Positions 24,528-32,294 of a stretch of 64,000 bases of DNA are shown here, one piece after another. A model generated the notes under the pieces. That model searched no databases. It had not been told where the DNA came from and saw nothing but the letters and a program-made list of their open reading frames with translations. The number at the start of each line of letters is the position of its first letter. The stretch's first letter is position 1. Origin of the DNA: Kribbella sp. NBC_01245 (GTDB lineage: Bacteria; Actinomycetota; Actinomycetes; Propionibacteriales; Kribbellaceae); the NCBI RefSeq assembly GCF_036226525.1, contig NZ_CP108487.1, positions 6,014,001 through 6,078,000 on the forward strand, given 5' to 3'. The position numbers were made by a program, and so were the translations under genes.

Positions 24528-26092
24528 CGCCCTGGCCGACCCCGCCGGTCCTGTCCACGCGACGGGGAGGTTAGGTCTGCCTTGATGGTGGGTTTGTGGA
24601 CTTTGCCTAGTTTGGAGCGGGGGAGGTCGGGCCAGATTTCTACTTGTTTTGGGGTTTTTACGCTGCCGAGTCGCGCCTTCACGTGGGCCTGGGCCTCGGC
24701 TGGAGTGAGGTTGGCGTCAGGACGGAGTTGGAGGATGGCGGTTACGCGTTCGCCCCACTTTTCGTCGGGGAGGCCGATGACGGCGCAGTCCTGGATGGCG
24801 GGGTGGGTGAGTAGGGCTTGCTCGACCTCCGCCGAGTAGACGTTGAACCCACCCGTGATGATCATGTCTTTGGCGCGATCGACGATCGACAAGTAGTTGT
24901 CCCCGTCGAGGAAGCCGATGTCCCCCGTGTGATGCCACCCATGCCGACCGGCCTCCGCAGTCGCCGCCGGATCGCGGTAATACCCGGCCATTACCAACGA
25001 CCCGCGGACGACGATCTCGCCACGTTCGCCGGCAGGCAGCAACCGACCATCAGGATCCATGATCGCCACCTGCACCAGTGGACTCGGACGACCCGCAGTC
25101 GTGAAGCGTTCGACCGCCTGACTGCCATCGGCATGGAAATGGTCCGCAGGCGCCATCGTGGCGATCATCATCGGCGCCTCGCTCTGACCGAACAGTTGCG
25201 CCATCACCGGGCCGATCCGGGTCAGCGCCTCACTCAGCTTCGCCGAAGACATGGGCGCGGCGCCGTACCAGAAGCATTGCAGGGAAGACAGATCCGTCCG
25301 ATCGAGATCGGGATGTGCGAGCAACATGTAGATCAACGTCGGCGGCAGGAACGTGTGGGTGACGCGATGCCGGGCGATCAAGGAGAGGTATGACGTGAGG
25401 TCCGGCGCGGGCATGATCACGATCTCCCCGCCGAGCGTCATGATCGGGAAGCACAACACCCCGGCCGCATGCGTCAACGGCGCAAGCGCGAGATAGACCG
25501 GCCGATCCCGAAACGGATAGCTCATCAACGTGATCGCTGACATCGTCTCGATATTGCGCCCGGTCAGTTGCACACCCTTCGGCCGTCCCGTCGTACCACC
25601 CGTGCCGACCAACAGCGCCACGTCATCGCGCGGTTGGACCTCGAAGGGCGATGACGGTACGTCGGACAGCCAGCTGGTGAAACCGATCGCGACGGCTGGT
25701 TCGGCGTCGAGACAGATCAGCGTGGTGAGACCAGGTAGGTCGGGCAGGATCCGTTCCACCAAAGGGAGAAAGGCCTCCTGGAAGATCAGCGTCGAGCAGT
25801 CGAAGGCGTGCAGGAGTTCGCGATTTTCGGCCGCCTCGTTCCGCGGATTGACCGGGCACCAGACCGCGCCGGCGCGCGAGATGCCGAACACGCAGGTGAA
25901 GGCGATCGGGTTGTTGGCCGACAGGATCGCCACCTTGTCACCCGGGCGAACTCCCGAGCGGCGTAAGGCGTGGGCGATCTGCCAGGACAATTCGCACACC
26001 TCGCCATAGCTCAGCGACGTACCGCCCATGGTCAGGCAGGGCTCGTCGCGGCCGAGCGAGGCGCCCTTGTCCAGATAGTCGAAAAGCCGCAC
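24524..26092 (-). CDS. Acyl-CoA synthetase (FadD-like), third gene of the SDR operon
   Basis: A 522-aa adenylate-forming ligase. Motifs: VGTGGTTGRPKG (A3), FGQSEAPMM (A5), HTGDIGFLDGDNYL (A7), VDRAKDMIITGGFNVY (A8), and the catalytic lysine in RSKLGKVHKP. GTG 26092 follows GAGGA by 7 nt. It is the last gene of SDR - reductase - ligase, separated from the reductase by 59 nt that contain a hairpin. The set looks like one catabolic route for a fatty, aromatic or terpenoid acid; the exact substrate is not visible. Confidence 0.85.
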   Translation of the reverse strand: MRLFDYLDKGASLGRDEPCLTMGGTSLSYGEVCELSWQIAHALRRSGVRPGDKVAILSANNPIAFTCVFGISRAGAVWCPVNPRNEAAENRELLHAFDCSTLIFQEAFLPLVERILPDLPGLTTLICLDAEPAVAIGFTSWLSDVPSSPFEVQPRDDVALLVGTGGTTGRPKGVQLTGRNIETMSAITLMSYPFRDRPVYLALAPLTHAAGVLCFPIMTLGGEIVIMPAPDLTSYLSLIARHRVTHTFLPPTLIYMLLAHPDLDRTDLSSLQCFWYGAAPMSSAKLSEALTRIGPVMAQLFGQSEAPMMIATMAPADHFHADGSQAVERFTTAGRPSPLVQVAIMDPDGRLLPAGERGEIVVRGSLVMAGYYRDPAATAEAGRHGWHHTGDIGFLDGDNYLSIVDRAKDMIITGGFNVYSAEVEQALLTHPAIQDCAVIGLPDEKWGERVTAILQLRPDANLTPAEAQAHVKARLGSVKTPKQVEIWPDLPRSKLGKVHKPTIKADLTSPSRGQDRRGRPGR

Positions 26093-26112
26093 GAGGCGAT
26101 CCTCAAGGACAG

Positions 26113-26148
26113 GGTGCGGGGACCGAGGGGGTAGGCAGTCCCCGCACC
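26113..26148 (-). terminator. Hairpin between the reductase and ligase genes
   Basis: GGTGCGGGGAC (26113-26123) pairs exactly with GTCCCCGCACC (26138-26148). No U-tract follows on the minus strand, so it may lower rather than stop expression of the downstream ligase, or protect the upstream mRNA end. Confidence 0.5.
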
Positions 26149-26151
26149 AGC

Positions 26152-27267
26152 TCAGTGGTGAACGGTCAGCACCGGTTCGAGAACCAGCCCGAAGCTCCGC
26201 AAGGCGCCGAGGAGGCGACGATGACCGAAGGCTTGGCAAGCTGAGGCGAGACCCGTACGCCGAGGCGGTTCCTGCAGGAGCGAGTTAGCCGCGAAGGCCT
26301 GCAGCAAACCGGTCTGCTTGTAGTTGCTGTTGCCGTGGATCACGCAATGCGCCCGCCCGAGTGGTCCCGAAGCGTGCACGGAGTCCAGCGACGTGTTGAG
26401 GCGCGGGTTCTCCCGGGGCGGCATGCCCGCCTGGACGGACGAGGCCACGTCGGCCAGGGCGCCGTCCTGCTGCTCAGGCGGCAGCGTCTTGATCTGCGAC
26501 TCGACCATTTGCACGGCGTCGACGACACCCTGCATAACGGCCCGGTCGAACACGCCACCCGCGACCTTGACCGTCGCCACGCGCGGGTCCTGCTGGAACC
26601 AGACGGGATGACTCGTACCACCCCACGGCAGGGCCAGTGCGGACGCGTGCTGACCAGGTACGGATACCTCGAAGGTGGTCAGCGGATCCCACTTCTGCAG
26701 CTGGTTCTCTTCCAGGTAGTGCCAGTCCGCTTTGAGGATCGTGAAGATGGTCTGCGTCGACGCGTAGGTCGGGAATCCCTTCCACAGAACGAGAATGTCC
26801 AGCGTATCGAGCCCGGGCGTCTCCAGGCAGATGTTCGCCGCGATCTCACCGGTCGTGTACATCTGTGCGACACCAGGCGAAAGCAGCAGGCCCTTTGCGG
26901 CAAAGGCCGCACCCCAACGATCGCGGGCGTCGAGTAGCCAGTCCTGCTCGCCGGTCGTATCCAGGTAGTGGCAGCCCGCGGCCAGACTGGCCTCGACCAC
27001 CTCCGGGCCGTACTTGATGAACGGCCCGACCATGTTGCTCACGACCTTCGCGCCACTGAACAGTTCGGTCAGTGCGCTGACCTCGTGCTCGACCTCGACG
27101 ATCTCGTGGTCGACGGTGTCGATCCCGGGGACCTTGCTCAGTACGTCCTTGATCCGCGCGGCATCCCGGCCGGCCGCGATGAAGGGAATGTTGAACTCAC
27201 GCAGGTACTCGCAGACCAGGCGACCGGTGTAACCCGAAGCGCCGTACACAACGACTGGCTTGTCCAT
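26152..27267 (-). CDS. Saccharopine-dehydrogenase-fold NAD(P)-binding protein
   Basis: A 371-aa protein with the N-terminal Rossmann motif VVVYGASGYTGRLV of the saccharopine dehydrogenase / trans-acting enoyl reductase group. SNMVGPFIKYGPEVVEASLAAG and YLDTTGEQ, further landmarks of that group, are present. ATG 27267 gives a compact N-terminus; the stop of the SDR gene ends 1 nt before it. Proteins of this group reduce carbonyl or enoyl intermediates, but for this subgroup the substrate is unknown. It works in an operon with an SDR and an acyl-CoA ligase. Confidence 0.75.
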   Translation of the reverse strand: MDKPVVVYGASGYTGRLVCEYLREFNIPFIAAGRDAARIKDVLSKVPGIDTVDHEIVEVEHEVSALTELFSGAKVVSNMVGPFIKYGPEVVEASLAAGCHYLDTTGEQDWLLDARDRWGAAFAAKGLLLSPGVAQMYTTGEIAANICLETPGLDTLDILVLWKGFPTYASTQTIFTILKADWHYLEENQLQKWDPLTTFEVSVPGQHASALALPWGGTSHPVWFQQDPRVATVKVAGGVFDRAVMQGVVDAVQMVESQIKTLPPEQQDGALADVASSVQAGMPPRENPRLNTSLDSVHASGPLGRAHCVIHGNSNYKQTGLLQAFAANSLLQEPPRRTGLASACQAFGHRRLLGALRSFGLVLEPVLTVHH

Positions 27268-27268
27268 G

Positions 27269-28072
27269 TCACATCCCCATTCCACCGTCGACCGGCAGGC
27301 CCGCGCCGGTGATGAAGCGAGCCGCGTCGGAGGCCAGGAACACCACCGCGTCCGCCATGTCCGAGACTTCGCCGAGCCGGCCCAACGGGGTCAGCGCGAT
27401 GACGTCGCCGACGGCCGCTTCCGCTGATGGCCAAAGGCCCAGCGTGACCATGTCCGCGGCGAGCTTCATGCCCATTTCCGTCGGCACCAGGCCCGGGTAG
27501 ATGCAGTTCACCCGTACGCCGTAGCCGAGTTTGCCGGACTCCATTGCCGCCACCCGGGTCAGCCGATCGACCGCGGACTTGGTCGCGGAGTAGCCGGCGA
27601 TGCCGGGGAAGGGGATCGTCGCGGCGACCGACGAGATGTTGATGACGGCACCACCGGCACCGGCCGGACCACCCGGGCGCATCGCGCGGAACGCGTGCTT
27701 CACGCCGAGGGCGGCGCCGAGCACGTTCACCTGCAACATGCTGGTCACGTCCTGCGGATCGAGGTCGATGACCAGTCCGGACAGTTCGATTCCGGCATTG
27801 TTCACAAGGATGTCGAGACCGCCGAGCTCACTCACAGTGGCGGTGATGGCGGCCTGCCAACTGTCGTCGTCGGTCACATCGAGTTCCACGAATCCCGCGA
27901 CGGAGCCGGCCTCGCGCAGCACATCCGCGGTCTTCTTGCCGGTGTCGGTCTGGATATCCGCGATCATCACGCTCGCGCCCGCCTTCGCCAGGGCTTCGGC
28001 CATCCCGGCCCCGAGCCCCTGCGCACCACCGGTCACCATTGCTTTCCGGCCGGTCAGATCGAACTGGGTCAT
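27269..28072 (-). CDS. SDR family oxidoreductase, first gene of the operon
   Basis: A 267-aa classical SDR: nucleotide motif TGGAQGLG, acidic residue in IADIQTD pointing to NAD rather than NADP, structural LVNNAG, catalytic Ser (NISSVA) and YSATK. The C-terminus INxxGLPVDGGMGM matches 3-hydroxyacyl- or hydroxysteroid-type dehydrogenases. ATG 28072 has AGGAGG 7 nt upstream. The promoter region carries overlapping palindromes shared with the divergent TetR gene, which probably controls the operon. Confidence 0.85.
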   Translation of the reverse strand: MTQFDLTGRKAMVTGGAQGLGAGMAEALAKAGASVMIADIQTDTGKKTADVLREAGSVAGFVELDVTDDDSWQAAITATVSELGGLDILVNNAGIELSGLVIDLDPQDVTSMLQVNVLGAALGVKHAFRAMRPGGPAGAGGAVINISSVAATIPFPGIAGYSATKSAVDRLTRVAAMESGKLGYGVRVNCIYPGLVPTEMGMKLAADMVTLGLWPSAEAAVGDVIALTPLGRLGEVSDMADAVVFLASDAARFITGAGLPVDGGMGM

Positions 28073-28119
28073 CTCTGGTCCTCCTAGTGGCAGCACGGGA
28101 ACACCACCCAGCGTCACGG

Positions 28120-28161
28120 AAGTCTTGACACTCGTCAAGACTTTCTTGGACAAGTGTCAAG
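28120..28161. promoter_or_regulatory. Double palindrome, probable TetR operators
   Basis: AAGTCTTGAC-ACTC-GTCAAGACTT (28120-28143) is an exact 10-bp inverted repeat. CTTGGACAAGTGTCAAG just downstream (28145-28161) is a second dyad interrupted by one base. CTTGACAC and GTGTCAAG also form a wider inverted pair. This lies between the SDR operon and the TetR gene. Confidence 0.6.
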
Positions 28162-28214
28162 TTTTTTCCCGGATCGGGCTAAACTGCTAAGGCAGCCCTA
28201 AGGAAGGCCTGACC

Positions 28215-28832
28215 GTGACCGAGGTGGAAGACCGGATCTCACGCCGGCAGGTGGACAAGTTCGCGGAGCGCCGCGCGCAATTGGCCACCTCAGCTCTGCA
28301 TACCCTTTCCGAGCTCGGTTATGCCCGCACGAGCCTGCGGGAGATCGCGCAGAACTCGGAGTTCTCGCATGGCGTGCTGCACTACTACTTCCGCGACAAG
28401 GTCGAGCTGATCACCTACTGCGTAAAGCAGTACAAGGCCGAGTGCGTCACCAGGTACGACCAGATCGTCGCGACCGCGGAGACCGCCGACGGCCTGTGCA
28501 AGGACTTCGGCGAGGCCATGGCCGGCACGTTGCGCGACGACGGCGCCATGCATCGCCTTTGGTACGACCTGCGCAACCAAAGCCTTTTCGACGAGGCCTT
28601 CCGCGCGGACGTGCACGAGATCGACGCCACCCTCGAAGAGATGATCTGGCGCATCGTCAGCACCTACAGCGAATTGAGCAACGCCCCGGTCACCGTCCCC
28701 CGCGCCATGGCGTACGGCTTGTTCGACGGCCTCTTCCAGCAGGGCCTACTCCGCTACCTCTCCGGCCGCCACGAAGCCCTCGCCGAACTCTCCTCCGCCG
28801 TCCAGCAAACCCTGCCAAAACTCATCACCTAA
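28215..28832 (+). CDS. TetR family regulator of the SDR operon
   Basis: A 205-aa TetR-type repressor. The helix-turn-helix at about 22-68 contains LREIAQNSEFSHGVLHYYFRDK. The C-terminal domain (TetR_C_6-like, with LWYDLRNQSLFDEAFR) matches regulators of fatty-acid or aromatic catabolism. GTG 28215 follows AAGGAAGG. It is divergent from the SDR-reductase-ligase operon with operator palindromes in between. Two inverted copies of a palindromic repeat follow its stop. Confidence 0.85.
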   Translation: MTEVEDRISRRQVDKFAERRAQLATSALHTLSELGYARTSLREIAQNSEFSHGVLHYYFRDKVELITYCVKQYKAECVTRYDQIVATAETADGLCKDFGEAMAGTLRDDGAMHRLWYDLRNQSLFDEAFRADVHEIDATLEEMIWRIVSTYSELSNAPVTVPRAMAYGLFDGLFQQGLLRYLSGRHEALAELSSAVQQTLPKLIT

Positions 28833-28845
28833 CCCGCACCCATCT

Positions 28846-28939
28846 CCCTTGCGTTGATTCGTCTGAATCCGCTCGCCCCTGGCCGCGACGGGTCACCTGG
28901 AAGCGGACGCAGGCGGGCGGATTTGGATGAATCAACGCT
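28846..28939. repeat. Palindromic repeat, copy C1
   Basis: The left arm 28846-28880 (core CTTGCGTTGATTCGTCTGAA) and right arm 28911-28939 (ends GAATCAACGCT) are imperfectly complementary within the element. The left arm is instead an exact 35-bp complement of the right arm of C2, and the right arm matches C2's left arm at 27 of 29 positions. Confidence 0.8.
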
Positions 28940-29007
28940 AGAGGTCTACCCGGAATCACGCTTAGCCGGGTTGGATCGTGGTGCGAGTGGTGCCGGGGCA
29001 GGCGTTT

Positions 29008-29102
29008 AGCGTTGATTCATCCGAATACGCCCGCCTACGTAGGCGATCGAGGTGACCGCTGTAGAGAAGGGGCGAGCGGATTCAGACGAATCAACGCAAG
29101 GG
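29008..29102. repeat. Palindromic repeat, copy C2 (inverted copy of C1)
   Basis: A 95-nt element with left arm 29008-29036 (AGCGTTGATTCATCCGAATA) and right arm 29068-29102. Read on the minus strand it reproduces C1, including a GGTCACCT segment in the centre. It ends 7 nt before the stop codon of the paaK gene on the minus strand, so it may serve as its terminator. Confidence 0.8.
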
Positions 29103-29109
29103 GAAGGTG

Positions 29110-30411
29110 CTAGCGGTTGTCGCGGATGCGTTTGGCTTTGCCTAGGGAGCGTTCTAGGGCGTGGGGAGCGACGATTTCGATGGTGGCGGTGACGCCGATG
29201 CGGTCCTTGATTTGGCGTGCGAGTCTGCGAGAGAGGTCGTCGGGGTTGGTGGTGCCGGGGGCGGCTTCGACTTGGACGGTGAGTTCGTCGAGGCGCCCGG
29301 GGCGGGTGAGGATGCAGAGGTAGTGCGGGGTCAGGCCTTCGATGGTGAGGATCTGCTCCTCGATCTGGGTCGGGAAGACGTTCACCCCGCGGACGATCAT
29401 CATGTCGTCGGTGCGGCCGGTGATCTTCTCCATCCGGCGCATACCCGGCCGAGCCGTTCCGGGCAGCAGCCTGGTCAGGTCGCGGGTGCGGTAGCGCAAT
29501 ACCGGGAAGGCCTGCTTGCTCAAGGTGGTGAAGACCAGCTCGCCCATTTCGCCGTCCGGGAGCGCCTCGCCAGTGACCGGGTCGATGATCTCCGGATAGA
29601 AGTGGTCCTCCCAGATATGCAGGCCGTCCTTGGTCTCGACGCATTCCTGCGCGACGCCCGGCCCCATCACCTCGGACAGTCCGTAGATGTCGACGGCGTG
29701 CATCCCCGTCCGGGTCTCGACCTCCGTACGCATCTGCTCGGTCCACGGTTCCGCGCCGAAAATGCCCACCCGCAAGGAGGTCGACGCCGGATCGATGCCT
29801 CTGGCAACCATTTCGTCGATGATGGCGAGGAAGTACGACGGGGTCACCATGATCACCTCGGCGCCGAAGTCGCGGATCAGGTCCACCTGTCGCTCGGTCA
29901 TGCCGCCGGAGACCGGGACCACCGTGCAGCCGAGGCGCTCGGCCCCGTAGTGCGCGCCGAGCCCACCGGTGAACAACCCGTAGCCATAGGCGACGTGGCA
30001 GACATCCCCGGCGCGACCGCCCGCCGCGCGAATCGAGCGAGCCATCAACCCGGCCCACGTGTCGATGTCCGCCGCGGTATACCCAACCACCGTCGGCCGA
30101 CCCGTCGTACCCGAAGAGGCGTGCACGCGAACGACCTGCTCCCGCGGTACGGCGAACATGCCGAACGGGTAGTTCGCCCGAAGGTCCTCTTTTGTGGTGA
30201 ACGGCAACCGCGCCAGGTCCTCGAACGACTTCAGGTCATCCGGCGCGAACCCCACCCCATCGAGCGCGGCCTTGTAATGCGGAACATTCTCGTACGTCGA
30301 CCGCACCGTGGCGCGTAACCCAGCCAGCTGCCGCGCGCGCAACTCGTCGACGGAAAGCCGCTCGCCTTCATCCAGCAGCTCGGCCGGACACGCCTCGCCG
30401 AGGAACGTCAC
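29110..30411 (-). CDS. paaK: Phenylacetate-CoA ligase
   Basis: A 433-aa PaaK-type adenylate-forming ligase (shorter than FadD, as usual), which makes phenylacetyl-CoA from phenylacetate, ATP and CoA. The P-loop is ASSGTTGRPT, with FGAEPWTEQMR, DIYGLSEVMGPGVA and the C-terminal lysine in ERSLGKAKRIR. GTG 30411 begins in a GTGA overlap with the thiolase stop. It is the last gene of paaI - thiolase - paaK. The paaABCDE epoxidase genes are not in the window. Confidence 0.9.
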   Translation of the reverse strand: MTFLGEACPAELLDEGERLSVDELRARQLAGLRATVRSTYENVPHYKAALDGVGFAPDDLKSFEDLARLPFTTKEDLRANYPFGMFAVPREQVVRVHASSGTTGRPTVVGYTAADIDTWAGLMARSIRAAGGRAGDVCHVAYGYGLFTGGLGAHYGAERLGCTVVPVSGGMTERQVDLIRDFGAEVIMVTPSYFLAIIDEMVARGIDPASTSLRVGIFGAEPWTEQMRTEVETRTGMHAVDIYGLSEVMGPGVAQECVETKDGLHIWEDHFYPEIIDPVTGEALPDGEMGELVFTTLSKQAFPVLRYRTRDLTRLLPGTARPGMRRMEKITGRTDDMMIVRGVNVFPTQIEEQILTIEGLTPHYLCILTRPGRLDELTVQVEAAPGTTNPDDLSRRLARQIKDRIGVTATIEIVAPHALERSLGKAKRIRDNR

Positions 30412-31604
30412 GGCCGCTCCAGCAGGGTCGCGATGCCCTGGCCCACCCCGATGCACATCGTGGCGAGCGCGTACCGGCCCTCGCGGTGCCGCAGTTCCAG
30501 CGCGGCGGTCAACGCGAGTCGGGCGCCACTCATGCCGAGCGGATGACCGAGGGCGATCGCGCCACCGTTGGGGTTGACGTGGTCCGCGTCGTCGGGCAGC
30601 CCGAGCTTTCGCAACACCGCCAGCGACTGCGACGCGAACGCCTCGTTCAACTCGATGACGTCGACGGCCGACAACGCCACGCCGTACCGCTCTAGGAGCT
30701 TCACCGTGGCCGGCGCCGGACCGACGCCCATGATGCGTGGCGCCACGCCGGCCGCGGCCGTGCCGACGACGCGGGCGAGCGGGGTCACGCCGTACCGCTC
30801 GACTGCTTCGCCGCTCATCACCAGCAGCGCGGCGGCGCCGTCGTTCACGCCCGAGGCGTTGCCGGCCGTGACGGTGCCGTCGGCCTTGAACGGCGTCTTC
30901 AACCGGCCGAGCGCCTCGAGCGTGGTCTCGCGCGGGTGTTCGTCGACCGAGACCGTGACGGGTTGACGGCCGGGCACGGTGACGGGCGTGATCTCCTCGG
31001 CGAGGCGGCCGTTCGCGATGGCCTTGGCGGCTCGCTGCTGGCTCCGCAGGGCGAACTCGTCCTGGTCGACGCGGGAGATACCGAAGTCGGCCGCGACGTT
31101 CTCCGCGGTCTCGGGCATCGAGTCGATGCCGTACTGCTCCTTGAGGACCGGGTTCACGAAGCGCCAGCCGATGGTGGTGTCGTAGATCTCGGCGTTCCGC
31201 GCGAAGGCGGTCGTTGCCTTCGGCATCACAAAAGGTGCCCTGGACATCGATTCGACTCCACCCGCGATGATGATGTCGTTGTCCCCGGCAATGATCGATC
31301 GAGCGGCCGAGGCAACGGCGTCCAAACCCGAACCACACAAGCGATTCAGTGTCGAGCCAGGCACGGTAGAAGGCAATCCGGCCAGCAGTACGGCCATGCG
31401 CGCGACGTTGCGGTTGTCCTCGCCGGCCTGATTCGCACACCCCAGTACGACGTCGTCAATCGCCGCCGGATCAACCGACGTACGCGCCATCAGCGCGCGG
31501 ATCGCGTGCGCCGCGAGGTCGTCCGGGCGAACCGCGGCGAGCGCGCCGCCGTACCGGCCGATCGGGGTGCGAATACCGTCGACGAGATAGGCCTGGCGGG
31601 TCAT
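30408..31604 (-). CDS. paaJ: Acetyl-CoA C-acyltransferase (3-oxoadipyl-CoA thiolase type)
   Basis: A 398-aa degradative thiolase. The acyl-binding nucleophile C90 is in NRLCGSG, H354 in GHPLG and the second cysteine C384 in CIGVGQG, all complete. The sequence VDGIRTPIGRYGG and GCANQAGEDNRNVAR match the PaaJ/PcaF group that cleaves 3-oxoadipyl-CoA to succinyl-CoA and acetyl-CoA. Overlaps of 4 nt join it to paaI upstream and paaK downstream, which fits the last step of phenylacetate or beta-ketoadipate breakdown. Confidence 0.85.
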   Translation of the reverse strand: MTRQAYLVDGIRTPIGRYGGALAAVRPDDLAAHAIRALMARTSVDPAAIDDVVLGCANQAGEDNRNVARMAVLLAGLPSTVPGSTLNRLCGSGLDAVASAARSIIAGDNDIIIAGGVESMSRAPFVMPKATTAFARNAEIYDTTIGWRFVNPVLKEQYGIDSMPETAENVAADFGISRVDQDEFALRSQQRAAKAIANGRLAEEITPVTVPGRQPVTVSVDEHPRETTLEALGRLKTPFKADGTVTAGNASGVNDGAAALLVMSGEAVERYGVTPLARVVGTAAAGVAPRIMGVGPAPATVKLLERYGVALSAVDVIELNEAFASQSLAVLRKLGLPDDADHVNPNGGAIALGHPLGMSGARLALTAALELRHREGRYALATMCIGVGQGIATLLERP

Positions 31605-32026
31605 GCGTGCTCCTCCACAATGGTGCCGCCGATCTGACGGCTACGGCCGCGGAACTCCGCGATCAACTGGTCGCCACAGCGGACCGTGACGTCGTAGATG
31701 CCATTCCGACCGTACGACGCGCGCCCGACCGCCTCGGCCACCAGCACGTCGCCGCGCTGCGCGGGTGCCACGAAGACGATGTCGCAGGCCTGGGCCACGG
31801 TCGTCACGTTGCCCGAATTGCAGGCGAACGAGAAGGCCGAGTCCGCGAGCGCGAAAACGAAACCGCCATGCGCCATGCCATGCCCGTTCACCATGTCATC
31901 GCGAATCGTCATCTCCACCGTCGCGCGACCGGCGCCGACGTCGACAATGCGCATCCCGAGGCCGACGCTGGCGGCATCCTCAGCCCACATCGCAGCGGCC
32001 ACCCGCTCGGCCAGTCGGTCGTCCAC
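31601..32026 (-). CDS. paaI: Hydroxyphenylacetyl-CoA thioesterase (hotdog fold)
   Basis: A 141-aa hotdog-fold thioesterase. GHGMAHGGFVFALADSAFSFACNS carries the PaaI signature, split here as GHGMAHGG (catalytic Asp near ALADSAF). It removes CoA from stalled ring-hydroxylated phenylacetyl-CoA intermediates, freeing CoA. GTG 32026 has GAGGG 7 nt upstream; a longer frame would run through the palindrome at 32093-32256. First gene of the operon, divergent from paaN. Confidence 0.85.
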   Translation of the reverse strand: MDDRLAERVAAAMWAEDAASVGLGMRIVDVGAGRATVEMTIRDDMVNGHGMAHGGFVFALADSAFSFACNSGNVTTVAQACDIVFVAPAQRGDVLVAEAVGRASYGRNGIYDVTVRCGDQLIAEFRGRSRQIGGTIVEEHA

Positions 32027-32092
32027 GAAATCACCCTCTTGTGACACCAAGTTCACGAATCGGCAATTGACTGTAACATCGAGTCTGTCCGA

Positions 32093-32256
32093 AGTGTCCG
32101 GCGTTTGCTGTTCCTTGGCGCTTGCGGCGCCCAGGCACGCACCTCGCGGCACTGGAGAAACATCCACGATGCTCCGCATCGAGGACGCTTCTCCAGCACC
32201 GCGATGCACGCACCTGAACACCGCAATCACTCAAGGAACAGCAAACGCCGGACACT
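32093..32256. repeat. 164-nt nested palindrome between paaI and paaN
   Basis: The outer arms 32093-32117 (starts AGTGTCCGGCGTTTGCTGTT) and 32232-32256 are exact 25-bp complements. Inside, CGCGGCACTGGAGAA and TTCTCCAGCACCGCG pair at 13 of 15 bases, and GATGC-TCC-GCATC forms the tip. CACGCACCT occurs as a direct repeat in both halves. The last base of the right arm is the first base of TAGGCT (32256-32261), a -10 box for paaN. Confidence 0.75.
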
Positions 32257-32294
32257 AGGCTGAAGGTACGACCCCGACCGACTCTGGAGCCCTC

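Noticed and set aside
30412-31440. Upstream extension of the paaK frame
   Set aside because: It overlaps the thiolase gene in another frame and is Arg/Gly-rich. GTG 30411 starts a normal-length PaaK with a GTGA overlap.
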